From positions 28,860,492 through 28,924,491 of the forward strand of contig OX637402.1 of assembly GCA_951799425.1 (NCBI GenBank): a stretch of DNA of 64,000 bases, read 5' to 3'. Position 1 is the first letter of the stretch, and the number at the start of each line of letters is the position of its first letter. The position numbers and the translations under genes were made by a program. The notes beneath the pieces are model-generated. The model was not told the origin of the DNA. It did not search any database and saw only the letters and a list, made by a program, of their open reading frames with translations. This DNA is from Ilex aquifolium (Eukaryota > Streptophyta > Magnoliopsida > Aquifoliales > Aquifoliaceae). Of the stretch, positions 50,050-61,408 are shown one piece after another.

Positions 50050-52216
50050 ATGAACACTAGGTCTCTCTTTCTTTTGATTTTCCCGCCTTCCTATAAGTAA
50101 GTTTATTTGATCAAATTGGATCTCACTAGGTTATTGATAGATCATGCTGTGAATAGTTTATGGCCCTACATTGGAATTGGTTAATAGTAATACTGGTCCA
50201 AATGGATTCTAAAACCGGTTCAGGGTCGGGTATCCATTCATGTATATCCGAGCCGATTTCGTGTTTATTTTGCTTATGTATTTTCCATAGCAATGGGCGT
50301 CAGGTGAAGCAAAAATTAGTTAAAACTAGTAGTAATGTTTGGAAATGTATCGTGTTTGGTGATATTATTTGTACTGTTCACTGAGTCTTATTTTTAATTA
50401 TTGTATTTTATTAAGGATCATATTTTTTGTTAAATTATAAACTTTTTTTTATTACTCAGCGTTTCATTACTAGCCACAAATAGGTTAAAACAATCTCATT
50501 CCTAAACTTAGTTTATCATTTATAGGTCCTTAATGCATTAAAAATTCAATTGAATAATAAATAAATCAAATAATAATAAATTTTCTAATTTTAAAGCTGT
50601 ACTTATTTTTATATTCAAGTCCATATCTATTATGATCCTTTGATTCATATCTCACATATGGAGAGTGCTATGGTACCCAAAATTATTTTTGGTACCATAC
50701 TAGTTTCTCACCATTCATCATTTTGATTTAATTATAACTGTTGATCATAAAAATAGTATATTCAAATAAGTAGTAAAATAAAAAAAAATTATTTTAATAA
50801 TTTTTTATTAAATTTTATATCCCAAATCAGCATGGTTGGATTAATGAGTCTCATTCACTCTCATTAAATATTTAATGTATAAAATTTTGTTACATCATTT
50901 AGAATATAACATTTGATAAACTCATTTGGGTTGTATAACTTTATTTTGCATTTTTATTAGATCAAAAAAGAAAGTACAGTACCGACCTAATTGAAGCTCT
51001 GGTATGTATATGCACATCAGTAATATTATTTAGACTTAAAATATTGACATGATTTATTGACTTTATCAATCATTGTCATTGATTTAACTGTTAATCTCAT
51101 TATTTATTAGAATTCACTACAAATGCAATTTTATATTGATTAGCAAATCAGGTTATATTTATTTATTTTTATTTTTTTGTTCTTTTTGCTGCTTAAAAGG
51201 GAGCGGAGCAACCAGAAGATAATAACCCCTGAAGAGAGGTGTAACTCGAGCGAGTTAGGAGGTCAATTCTAGGTATATAATTTTCAATTGTAACTTTAAC
51301 TCTAACCCAAACTCGACCTCAACTCGAGTACTGTCTTAGTTGAATTTGGGCGGACTCGGATTAAATTCGGGTATTATATTCAGGTTGATTTCAAGTTAGA
51401 ATTTGAATTGAGTTCGTACAAACCCGTAATTAGCCTATTTTTCTAAACCGCTACATCCACAACCACACAGTCACTACCACAACCACCACAGACATTACCA
51501 CAACAAATTACACCATATAAATTTTGAGAGGCACAGATCTGATAGATCTGAGAGAAAGTTAATGATGATATTTGTAACGCAAATCTCAAATTGAGAGATC
51601 TTCGGTCTAATCTAAGAATAGGTGTTTGAGAGAGAGAGATGTCTGAGAGTGAGAGAGGTTGAGAGAAGTGAGAACGAGAGAGTTGTAGAACTTTTGAACT
51701 TTAATATTGTCCGAATTTAATTTGAATTGGAATTTTTGAATCTAAGTCTAATCCAAAATTTTAAAACCTCAACTCAAACCTATTTTTTTAAAGATTAAAT
51801 TCGAATTAGTCTGCCCAAATTACACCCCTACCCCCTCAACGTTACATCGAAAGTTTCCAACATCTGATTTAGGCCATAGTTATTTACCCAAAAGAATAAC
51901 TCGTCACTAGTATACTACCGGAGCTAGGAAGGAAATCGCGTTATACCTCTGGATCGAACCCTGATAACTACATGGGACAAGCGGGTTCGGCTTACCACTG
52001 TGAATTGAGTTGAGGGAGGACATTAGGGCTCTGAGACGATCCATTAAAAAAAAAAAATTCGACCTTTACCCGTTCCGGAGAAAATTGCAGTGCTCGATGC
52101 TAATGGAGTCTCATCATGTATGGAGGAGTGTAAGATCTTTGCTTTTAACTTCGCCGCCGACAGTTCAACTCGCTTAACTTCCTTGTAATCGGAGTTATAT
52201 ACAGATACGTATAACG
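50050..52216. other. Intergenic between SUMO protease and O-fucosyltransferase
   Basis: 50050 to about 50400 should be the 3' UTR. The rest is AT-rich. About 51240-51440 holds a degenerate segment with CTCGAG/AACTCGA motifs like the dispersed repeat at 21300. About 51620-51680 is GA-rich. No gene is supported. The last 130 bp should contain the leader of the next gene. Confidence 0.45.
51900..52020 (-). repeat. Possible tRNA-derived SINE head
   Basis: On the minus strand a CAGTGGTAAGCC segment (A-box-like, 51989-52000) is followed about 30 bp later by GGTTCGATCC (a good B box, 51951-51960). The spacing and motifs fit an RNA polymerase III internal promoter. It does not fold as an intact tRNA as far as I can tell. 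A tail and TSD were not identified. Confidence 0.35.
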
Positions 52217-55200
52217 ATGAAGCTACTACACCTCCATTACTTGAACAATCAGTCTCAGAGGCTTGCATTGGCGGCCCTTTTCGTTCTATTGTTGCCCAAT
52301 TTCTTTCCCAATTTCTTCGCTCCTTTGGGTCGTGCTTATCCTTCCTTGTTCTCTGTACGTCTCTCTCTTTCTCTCTCCACACACACACACACACTGACAC
52401 ACTATGTACATGTATCTGGGAATGTATATGTTTATGATCACATTTTTTAATAAACATTAGTGAATTAATTGGCATTCAGTTGTTGTCTAATTTATGTTAA
52501 TTAGAGGAACAGCACACGCTAAGGCAAGGGAGGGAAAGAGAAGAGACCGAAAAAAAGTAAGGGTCTTCGTGTGCGTGATTGCAAAGAAGTGAAATTAGGA
52601 GAGGGGGAGAGAGAGAGAGAGATGGAATTGAGAAGGAACCCAAAAAGAGTTGGACAGTTAGAGTGTCGTTAAAGAGGGGATTATGGAAGGTTGAAGAAGA
52701 AGAAGAAAAGAAGGGTAATATAGATATTTAATGAGTGGACACCAAATTCCACCCTCCCCCTTTACTAATAATTTAGTTAATAATAATTAGTTAGTTATTC
52801 ACGAAATTCGGATGAACAACCTTATGACTAAGAATGCTATGACCTTATCAAAATTCAAACCTAGTAAGTTTATAAAGGACCCACCTTGGTCAGTGTAATG
52901 AGCTCTTTTTTTTTTGTGCTTGAAATACCTTTCCAAAATGATGACACTTAGTGGTCAATTAAGCTGTATAAATTCGCTTGAATCTTGGGGGAAAAAATTG
53001 TTCTATACATGCTTTTGTGAAAATGTCACATCTGAGTGGGATATCATCCATCAATTTGAATGTGGCTCAATTTTATTCCTTAATGGAAGTTTTAGTTTTG
53101 TTGCATTGTAGGAATGGAATGCTCCAAGGCCTAAGCATTTGCGTCTACTACAGAGTGCTCTACAATACCAAAGTGTGAGTAGGTGTTGAGTGTCCTACTT
53201 TTCTCCATGAAAAGATTTATGGAAATTTTAATAGCTTTTTTACTAAACAAATAGCGTTGTTCTGTTTTCAATTTTTAGTCTGAGAAACAGCAGGCTGACC
53301 TGTGGTCTCCCTTGGCCAACCAAGGATGGAAACCCTGCGTCGAATCTACATATGTGCCTTGTGAGTGCCTTCAAATGTGCTAAGTCATGTACCTTGGCAG
53401 ACCAAGGTTTTCGTCTTGGTGTTCTAGCATTGTTGCATTTAATGTATAGATAGACAGATTACTTGGAAATGATCTGAGTTATGTTTCCTATCAAAAAAAA
53501 AAAAAAGAATTACTTGAAAATGGCCCACTCTCTTAAAACGAATCTATTTTCTGATGTATCTATATGTATGTTTTGTAGTGCTTCCAAAGGAATCCCAGCT
53601 GTATATTCAAGTATTTCTCGATGGAGGGCTAAACCAGCAAAGAATGGGGGTATGTAAGTTCTATCATGGCATGTGTAGTTTAAGATGACATAGAATTCAA
53701 GAATGTCTACATGGTCATTTTAGGTAGTGTAGGATTTTTGCAGTTAGTCGAATTTTCCGTTTAACTTCCTTTCCCATTTCTTTTTCTTTTGATAATTACC
53801 TCCCTTCAAAGATTTGTGATGCAGTTGCTGTAGCGAAAATATTAAATGCAACACTTGTGATTCCACACTTTGAAGTGAATCCTGTTTGGCAAGATTCAAG
53901 GTATTGTAATTGTAAGAGTACACTATCTTAGCATACTTCCCCACATTTTAGTTTTCCAACCAAACCAGCAGCCACTCACGTAAAGTCTTGTGTTCTGCAG
54001 TTCATTCACAGATATATTTGATGTTGATCACTTTATTAATGTCCTGCATGATGAAGTGGCTATAGTTAAAGAGCTGCCCAACAAATACTCTTGGAGCACC
54101 AGGGAGTATTATGCTACAGGCATACGAGCTACTAGAATTAAAACAGCACCTGTCCATGCGTCTGCTAACTGGTATCTGGAAAATGTTTTGCCCGTCTTGC
54201 AGAGGTTTGTACAGAATGTCATCCTTGTTTTCTTAATAACACATTGTTTGCTACTCAAATTATCTTTGTCACTGCCCTGTGTTTCTATCTTTTCTTTCTC
54301 TGTATGTCAAACTAAATATTTATTAATTTTTGTTCGCTTGTCCAAATGTGGTATCTCCTATTGTAGATTTGTACTAATTCACCTCAATGTGTTTTCTGTT
54401 CTAGTCCTATTTTGCTCTAGAGAAGTCATTGCAATAGCCAAAAGTACAAAGATAGAAATAATGCCAAGAACCTGTATATTGTGTGGTCCATATGGTGTAA
54501 AATGTGCACTGCAATGTATTTAAAGGACAACTATTCATCCATATTGAATGCAAGTGTTTTTATCTCATTTGGAAAATAATATTTCCAGCATACTAACTTT
54601 GATGTCTTAGCTTTTGAGCTGGATTTAGATACCTATGATCCTCTTAAGTACGGATTGTTTCTATTCCTTGCTCTGCAAAAATTTGATGCATCCCTATGTT
54701 ATTGTATCCAAAAATGATTAATTCTATTTATATTGTTTTGAACTGTTACAGTTATGGAATTGCTGCAATAGCCCCATTCTCTCACCGTTTGGCTTTTGAC
54801 AACCTGCCTTCAGACCTCCAACACCTACGATGTATGGTTAACTTTCGAGCATTAGTTTTCATTCCCCCTATCAGGATGTTGGGGGAGGCACTCGTCAATC
54901 GCCTCCGAAGCCCTCCTAGCATAAAAAGAGCAGCTGAGGCTGACCACCTGCTGGAGGGAGCAGGTGATAAACAGGGTTCTGGAAAGTATGTTGTGTTACA
55001 TCTTCGCTTTGACAAAGTAAGGTTCTTTTATGATTCTTTGATTTACAGAAACTTCTTAACTTCCGGTTTGCATTCTTTGTAGGCATTTTTTAATCTAGCT
55101 GTAAAAAGTTGGGTTTGTTTGCTTGTTCACACAAGAACTTAGTACTTATGAGACATGATTTTTTGTGTCCTAGCATCCGGAAATATATGCACCTCTTTGT

Positions 55201-56802
55201 TTTCATGCATTCTAGAAAGTCTATATGTGGATCATAAGCACCATAGGAGTGATGGCAGTTTTGGCTGTTGTGCATTAATCAAAATAGTTGGTGTAGTTTC
55301 TAATCGGTTTCTTGCGTAGAGGATCCAAGATCAAAGTACCAATCTCAAAATAATTGCTCAGGTACTGCCATTTGTCCAGACTTCCCAAATGCAACTCTCC
55401 AACAGAGTAGTTTGAGGGTCTAAGAGCAATCAAGGTTTAACTGTTAGATAGCAGTATGCATTTAATGAGTATCCTCTCTCTCCATCTCTCTCATTTAATT
55501 GTTAGGTCTAAGATTTGGATTTCTATTGTTGCATGTTTGTTTTCAAAACCTGTCCACCTTTTACAGGATATGGCTGCTCATTCAGCTTGTGATTTTGGTG
55601 GGGGTAAAGCTGAGAAACTGGCTCTTGCAAAATACCGCCAAGTGATTTGGCAGGGAAGAGTCCTGAATTCTCAGTTCACTGATGAAGAGTTGAGAAATCA
55701 GGGGCGTTGTCCATTGACTCCTGAGGAGATTGGACTGCTATTGGCAGCTTTGGGATTCAATAATAAAACCCGCCTCTATCTTGCTTCACACAAGGTTAGT
55801 TGTGTCTTTTTCTGTATATAATTGAAGTTATCACTCCACCTGGGGCTTAACCTAACCAAGATTTTTATGGTCTATCTTGTACCTTATCGTTGTAAACTTA
55901 GGTATTTTGTTTTCGGAAACAACCAGAGAATGAGGCTGATTGGATTTTTCTACCTTCTGTTCTTTTGTTTTGATTTCAAGGTTTATGGTGGAGAAGCAAG
56001 GATCTCAACACTGCGCAAATTGTTTCCGCTAATGGAAGATAAGAAAAGCATCGCTTCTGTCGAAGAACGGGCTAAGGTTCAAGGAAAGGCTTCTTTATTA
56101 GCTGCCGTTGATTATTATGTGAGCGTGCAAAGCGACATCTTCATATCTGCTTCTCCAGGCAATATGCACAATGCACTGGTAAGGCAGAGTACCTAGTTTA
56201 AAACTTTTGAATCTAAGTTTCTTCTTGGAAATTGTGACATATAGGGATTGTCAAAATCATTAAATCATTGACGTTGGGTTGACCACATAATAGTTTGACC
56301 CCTGGAACCATACAATGCCATGGATTAGGCTCAACCAACCCAAGCCTACCTTTTTAGCTCATCAATTCACCTTAATGTGTACGCTCACTATATTGGTCCA
56401 TTTCCATTTGTGTGTGCTGATCCTTATATCAGCGCACGCAGTGCATTAATGGCAAAAGAAACTGGGAGCTTTTCAATCCTCCTGTGTTGTGCTCAAAATG
56501 ATTATGTATTTTCACTTGAGATTTCCAACCAGATGCAATGAAAAATGGGATTTTCAAGACTTTCATGGGTTGGATTGTGATTAATTCATCAGGTAGGACA
56601 TCGAGCTTACAGAAACTTGAAGACCATTAGACCGAATATGGTGTTGCTTGGCCAGCTCTTCTTAAATAAGAACATGGAATGGTCAGAGTTCCAGCCAGCA
56701 GTACTGAATGGACATAAAAATAGACATGGGCAAATCAGGTTAAGAAAGGAGAATCAATCCATATACACCTATCCTGCTCCTGATTGCATGTGTCAAGCTT
56801 AA
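52217..56802 (+). CDS. O-fucosyltransferase family protein, 10 exons, 515 aa
   Basis: Exons: 52217-52354, 53112-53174, 53279-53360, 53579-53649, 53812-53900, 54001-54204, 54752-55016, 55567-55794, 55981-56178, 56593-56802 (1548 nt, phases consistent). The N terminus has a hydrophobic segment ([20 protein letters not shown]), a likely type II signal anchor that would place the enzyme in the Golgi. The plant O-FucT (DUF246) core follows: [78 protein letters not shown] (about 296-315), the [19 protein letters not shown] block, [20 protein letters not shown] and [20 protein letters not shown]. Family members transfer fucose or related sugars to proteins or cell-wall glycans using GDP-fucose. The acceptor cannot be told from sequence. 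No disruption is visible. Confidence 0.92.
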
Positions 56803-59800
56803 CTGATGCGATCTTGGCGGGTCTTACATGACTTGGTAAGTTGTGAAATTTGTAAACACACTTCTTGTGACTATAAGCAGCATATCTGTTCTGAACATTT
56901 GCATTGACGTTCAATAGTCAGTTATAGGAAGTAGTGTGGGTTTTGTTTCTGTTAAAAGTATAAATATTTAAGTTACACCTTCTCCAACAACTTAAGTTTT
57001 TCGAGTAGATGGTTGTTTAACAGTTTCTTTTATGATCATTGGTCCACAGGAGAGTTTAGTTAGTGTGCTAGAATTTGATGGGGGGAAAAAGGATCATTCG
57101 AATGATGGAGGCAATTTTTCTTGAAGGAATGATTGCTTGGAGGAACTTGTTCTTGAACAAAGACTACAATTACCATTTCATAAATATATTTTTTTAACTT
57201 TTTCAAGTTACATTTGTTTTGCACCTTTTAATTTTCTCTTTTAACAGGGTTTATTCCAATTCTCCAACTTTAATGACATGTTTATTATTAGATATGTGTT
57301 AATATATATAGAACTGTTACTTATATATTGCATATAGATCCCGGAACCATTTATATTTGTATATAATCGAGTTTGTGTCCTTTGGTTGGGCGTCTTGTTC
57401 CTATTCAACAAATACAAGAGTGGTAAATAGAAAAGCAATTGAGTCGAATCGGATTTGATAATTTGAATCCAACCTATGTAATCCATTGTGGAGCAAAACA
57501 GAGGATCGGACTAATTTATTTTGAACCCAACCCAATTCACCAATCTGTAATGACTGGGTAGGAGTTGATATTTCATTCCAATCTAACCCAGCCAAACCAA
57601 CCCATAGTCTTGAACCTTAAGGTACTCGAAACTAGAAAGAATGAAGCATAACATTCCATGGTTGTAGTCATAGGTAGGATTTAGGTTCAGCCGGTGATGT
57701 CTCTGTGCAATCCTTGTTATGGAAATCTCATACTTTGGGTATTCATGCACTGATGCAAGTAATTGTTTTATTTTTGGCCAGACATTATTACAAAAAACGA
57801 CGAGATTCGAATATACCATCTTAAGGTTTAACAACGAAGGGCCATTAGGCCAACCACCAACCTCCATGCAAGTAATTATTATGAGCTAATGGTGGCTTAT
57901 AAAAGACAGGTACTACTAAGTTAAAATGGGCTGACCGTTATGACGTAAATTTAAACAAGCAACCCCGCCGGTCTGATTTAAATAGTCATTTGAGTGGGAC
58001 CCATAATCTTTATTTCATTGAAATGCACTTTATTCCCTTATATTTTAAAATTTAAAATCAGTGCCAATTGACTAAAGAAACCAACCCATTTGAAGGACAA
58101 CAATGCTACACTCTTTTATCTTTGGACATCACCTCAATATAAATCATTAGATTAGTGAGTCCTGTTAAGTTTATTAAATATTTAAAGGCTGAGATCATGT
58201 CAAATCAGGTAGTGCACATATCATTGTTATTTGAAGAATTGGCATAACTAATTTACCCTTTTGGTCAAATCTAAAATCCAATCCTCCAGCTCATTGTTTT
58301 TCTCCTAGCTTGTCCCCCCACAATCCAAATACTTTTCTCTTCAAGACTTGAAAAGGCAACGCTCAAGCCATACATTCTATCCTTATCAAGCGAAGAGATA
58401 GAAGAAAAAGAACGAGGGTGTATAAGGTGGGAGGTGATAGTCGTGGTGGTATTTATCGAGAGAAAAAATAAGAAGGATGGTCGTGGTAGTGGTAGTGGTG
58501 CATTAGAGTTTAGGTAATGGGTTTTTGATTAGATGGTGTTGTTGCTTTGGTGGTAATGGTTGGTTTATATTGGTGTTGCAGGGGTAAGGTGGGGGATGAT
58601 GAGTGGGGGGGGGGGGGGGGGGTGGTTATGTATTGCGCGTATACATACGTACGCATATATACACATGAATGTATGTATATTGATGTTTGTGGTGTCAAGA
58701 GAAAATGAGGGATTGTGAGTTCATTAATATAAGTGGTGGATGGAAAGGAAGGGGGTGTACATATAGTCCCAAAGAATTATTTTGAGAAGACTAGATCATA
58801 TAATTTACTTTTGAAAAAAACACGATGCCCCTAACTATTCGCCGCCTTTACAATCACCTCACCATTATGAGCTCATCATAACTATTTGTCATTACCAAAA
58901 TTGTCACCATCACTCCATCACCCCCCATTACCACTGCCTGAACACCCCCACACATCTAACACCATTTTCGCTGCCATCCTATCATATCATGATTGATCAC
59001 TACTTTCATCACCTCACCTCTACTCCCTACACCATCATAACCACCCTACCACTGTCCAATTGCCACCCCTTTCTTTGCACTCCACTCCACTGATGCTACC
59101 ATCCCCCATGGCATGATCACCGCCACAGTTATCCCTCATAACCATTTCATTATCGTCATTGCAACCATTACCATTATCACCGCCCTAGAGTTACTATCTT
59201 TTCACTCCATAGTCGTTACTCCCCCTCAAAGACCATCACTTATTTGCCATCGTCACTAGCAATGTCACTTCTGTTGCCATAATTACCCCTACTTGCACCC
59301 ACAACCACTTGTACCTTTATCCATAGCGGCGAGTGCTGAAATGGTGGAGATACATGTAATAGTTGGGGGTAACGATGAATAATTATGGTAGGTAACAACA
59401 ATAGTAATGGTGGTAATGGAAAGATGATGCCATAGACAATAATGGTTTGTGTAGGGTGGTGAGGACGTCTTGGTGAGGTGGTGGCGATGACAACAGGGTA
59501 GTACGACATGGTTGTAAAAGGAAAAAATAAAATCAGAATATTAAACAATTTTGAAACTTTAATTCTTTCGACTAATTAAACATTTTGATTCAATTTAATG
59601 CTTAAATTTCAATACATACAAAATAATTTTTAAACTAGAAAATTCATTATTTGAGCATTTGAAATTCACTATTTAATTTTTAGTGCATAATTTTCGAATT
59701 TTATGAAATAAAAGCTAAGTCATTATAAATTAGTTATGGGATGAAAACACATCACGATGACCCTGTAAATAACTATAATCCCCCATTAAAAAAAAAAAAG

Positions 59801-59868
59801 AAGAACTCCAAAAAAAATGACATCAAAATAATTTTTGCAAATACGAGGGAGACAAACAAAAAAAATAA
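56803..59868. other. Intergenic, low-complexity blocks
   Basis: The first 400 bp are likely 3' UTR. From 58430 to 58600 the plus strand is GGTGGT-rich, followed by a poly(G) run at 58605-58622. 58840-59220 is CACC/ATCACC-rich and 59330-59510 is GGTGGTAATGG-rich. These look like degenerate trinucleotide repeats, and open frames in them are compositional artefacts. No gene was recognised. Confidence 0.5.
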
Positions 59869-60815
59869 GGAAAAATTTCAACCACACTCTCTCTAATTTA
59901 CTATATCTTCAAGACACACTCCCTCTATTTTCTAAATCTTCAGTAACACCCCTTGTTAGATTAAAAATATTAATTAGAATGCAATTTTACTAAATTGCCC
60001 ATTACATATTTAAGGACAAACTTTATCCACACCCCCTCTAGGTAAGTATATCTTCAATGAGATCCCCTCTATTTTGTAATTTTTTTTACGTATTAAAATT
60101 TGAGTGAATTAAAATTCGATTCAAGCTAATTAAAATTTATTTTTTTACATATTAAAATTTGAGCCAATTAAAAATTATATTTTTTACGTATTAAAATTTG
60201 GGCTAATTAAAATTCTATTTGAACCAATTAAAAATTATTTTTAATAGACTCAAATTAAATTTTAATCAACTCGTATTGAATTTTAATCAGTCCAAATTTT
60301 AATACATAAAAAATATAAATTTTAATTGACTCAAATTTTAATAAATCGAATTTTAATTGACACGAATTTTAATAAATAAAAAAATATAAATTTTGATCGA
60401 TTCGAAAGCGAATTTTAATTGGCGCTAATAACTCGGGTAGAGTTCAAATCGACTCAAATTTTAATATGTAAAAAATAAATTTTAATAGGCTCAAATTTTA
60501 ATACGTTAAAAAAATAAAATTTATTCAGCTTCAATCGAATTTTAATTGATTTAAATTTTAATATGTAGAAAAATAAATTTTAATCGACTCGAATTTTAAT
60601 AAAAATTTATGTATAAAAATTACTTGAGGTTTATGTAGGGGCATTTTTGGTATTTTAGATTAATTTTTTTTTTTGTTAGAAATGATAGTTTAATGGTAAG
60701 GGGTGTTACTGATGTTTAAATATAAACCAGAAGGGGTGTCAGTGATTTTTTTGATAATAGAGGGTGTATCCTTGAAGATATAGTAAACTAGGAGAGGTGT
60801 GACTGAAATTTTTCC
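59869..60815. mobile_element. Foldback/MULE-like element, copy 2, 9-bp TSD
   Basis: Terminal inverted repeats of about 48 bp: the left GGAAAAATTTCAACCACACT and the right (reverse complement) GGAAAAATTTCAGTCACACC both continue through TTTACTATATCTTCAAG. AAAAAATAA flanks both sides (59860-59868 and 60816-60824), a 9-bp TSD as for Mutator-like elements. The interior consists of ATTAAAATTYGAG-type repeats in one orientation, then the inverse, so the whole element can fold back on itself. It is the same family as 18352-19070. Confidence 0.72.
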
Positions 60816-60824
60816 AAAAAATAA

Positions 60825-61023
60825 AGATGAGAAAGATGAGCTGCCTTATAATGCACGTGATGAGAGACACGGGATCACCACACGACGCCGTTCGATATTT
60901 GTTTTGCACGTGACACCACCTTCTTCATTTGAATTCCGAACTGAGCGCCTTCAAATCAAATTAAATTCATATGACTTGTTTGTCTTTTCTTCACTCTCTT
61001 TCTCTGTCTTCTCGATTTGAAAT

Positions 61024-61055
<32 letters not shown>

Positions 61056-61408
61056 GAGCTCTGAGATCTCTAGAGGTGCACTTTTGGATCACATTCTATA
61101 TCATTCAACCTCGACACATCTCTCTCTCCACTCTTCATTTGATTCTAATCGTTTAATTTCAGCTCAATATACTAAAAGGTTCAGTTTCTAACCCGATCCA
61201 ATCTATGCACACAAGAAACACTGCATATATATATGTGCAGATGTATAGAATATACATGCACACACCTAGACACAGTCACACCTATAGATGTATATGAGGC
61301 CCTAGTTTGCAGAATATAGTTGAGTAAGCCCTAATTTTGCTGATACATGTTTAATTTTTGGCTTCAGGTCAGGGTTTTTGATTGTGCTCTGTTCGAGATT
61401 GGGTGGAG
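60825..61408 (+). promoter_or_regulatory. Promoter and leader region of the KIN-4C gene
   Basis: 584 bp between the foldback element and the kinesin start. It includes a (CT)n tract at about 61034-61057, common in plant leaders, and a TATATATAT run near 61224. The exact transcription start cannot be placed. The transposon insertion lies directly upstream. Confidence 0.4.

Noticed and set aside
50650-51000. Possible MITE with GGTACC-type ends
   Set aside because: The two GTACC segments do not form convincing inverted termini and no TSD was found.
58840-59548. His/Pro/Thr-rich open frames
   Set aside because: They come from degenerate CAC/ACC trinucleotide repeats and show no conserved protein features.
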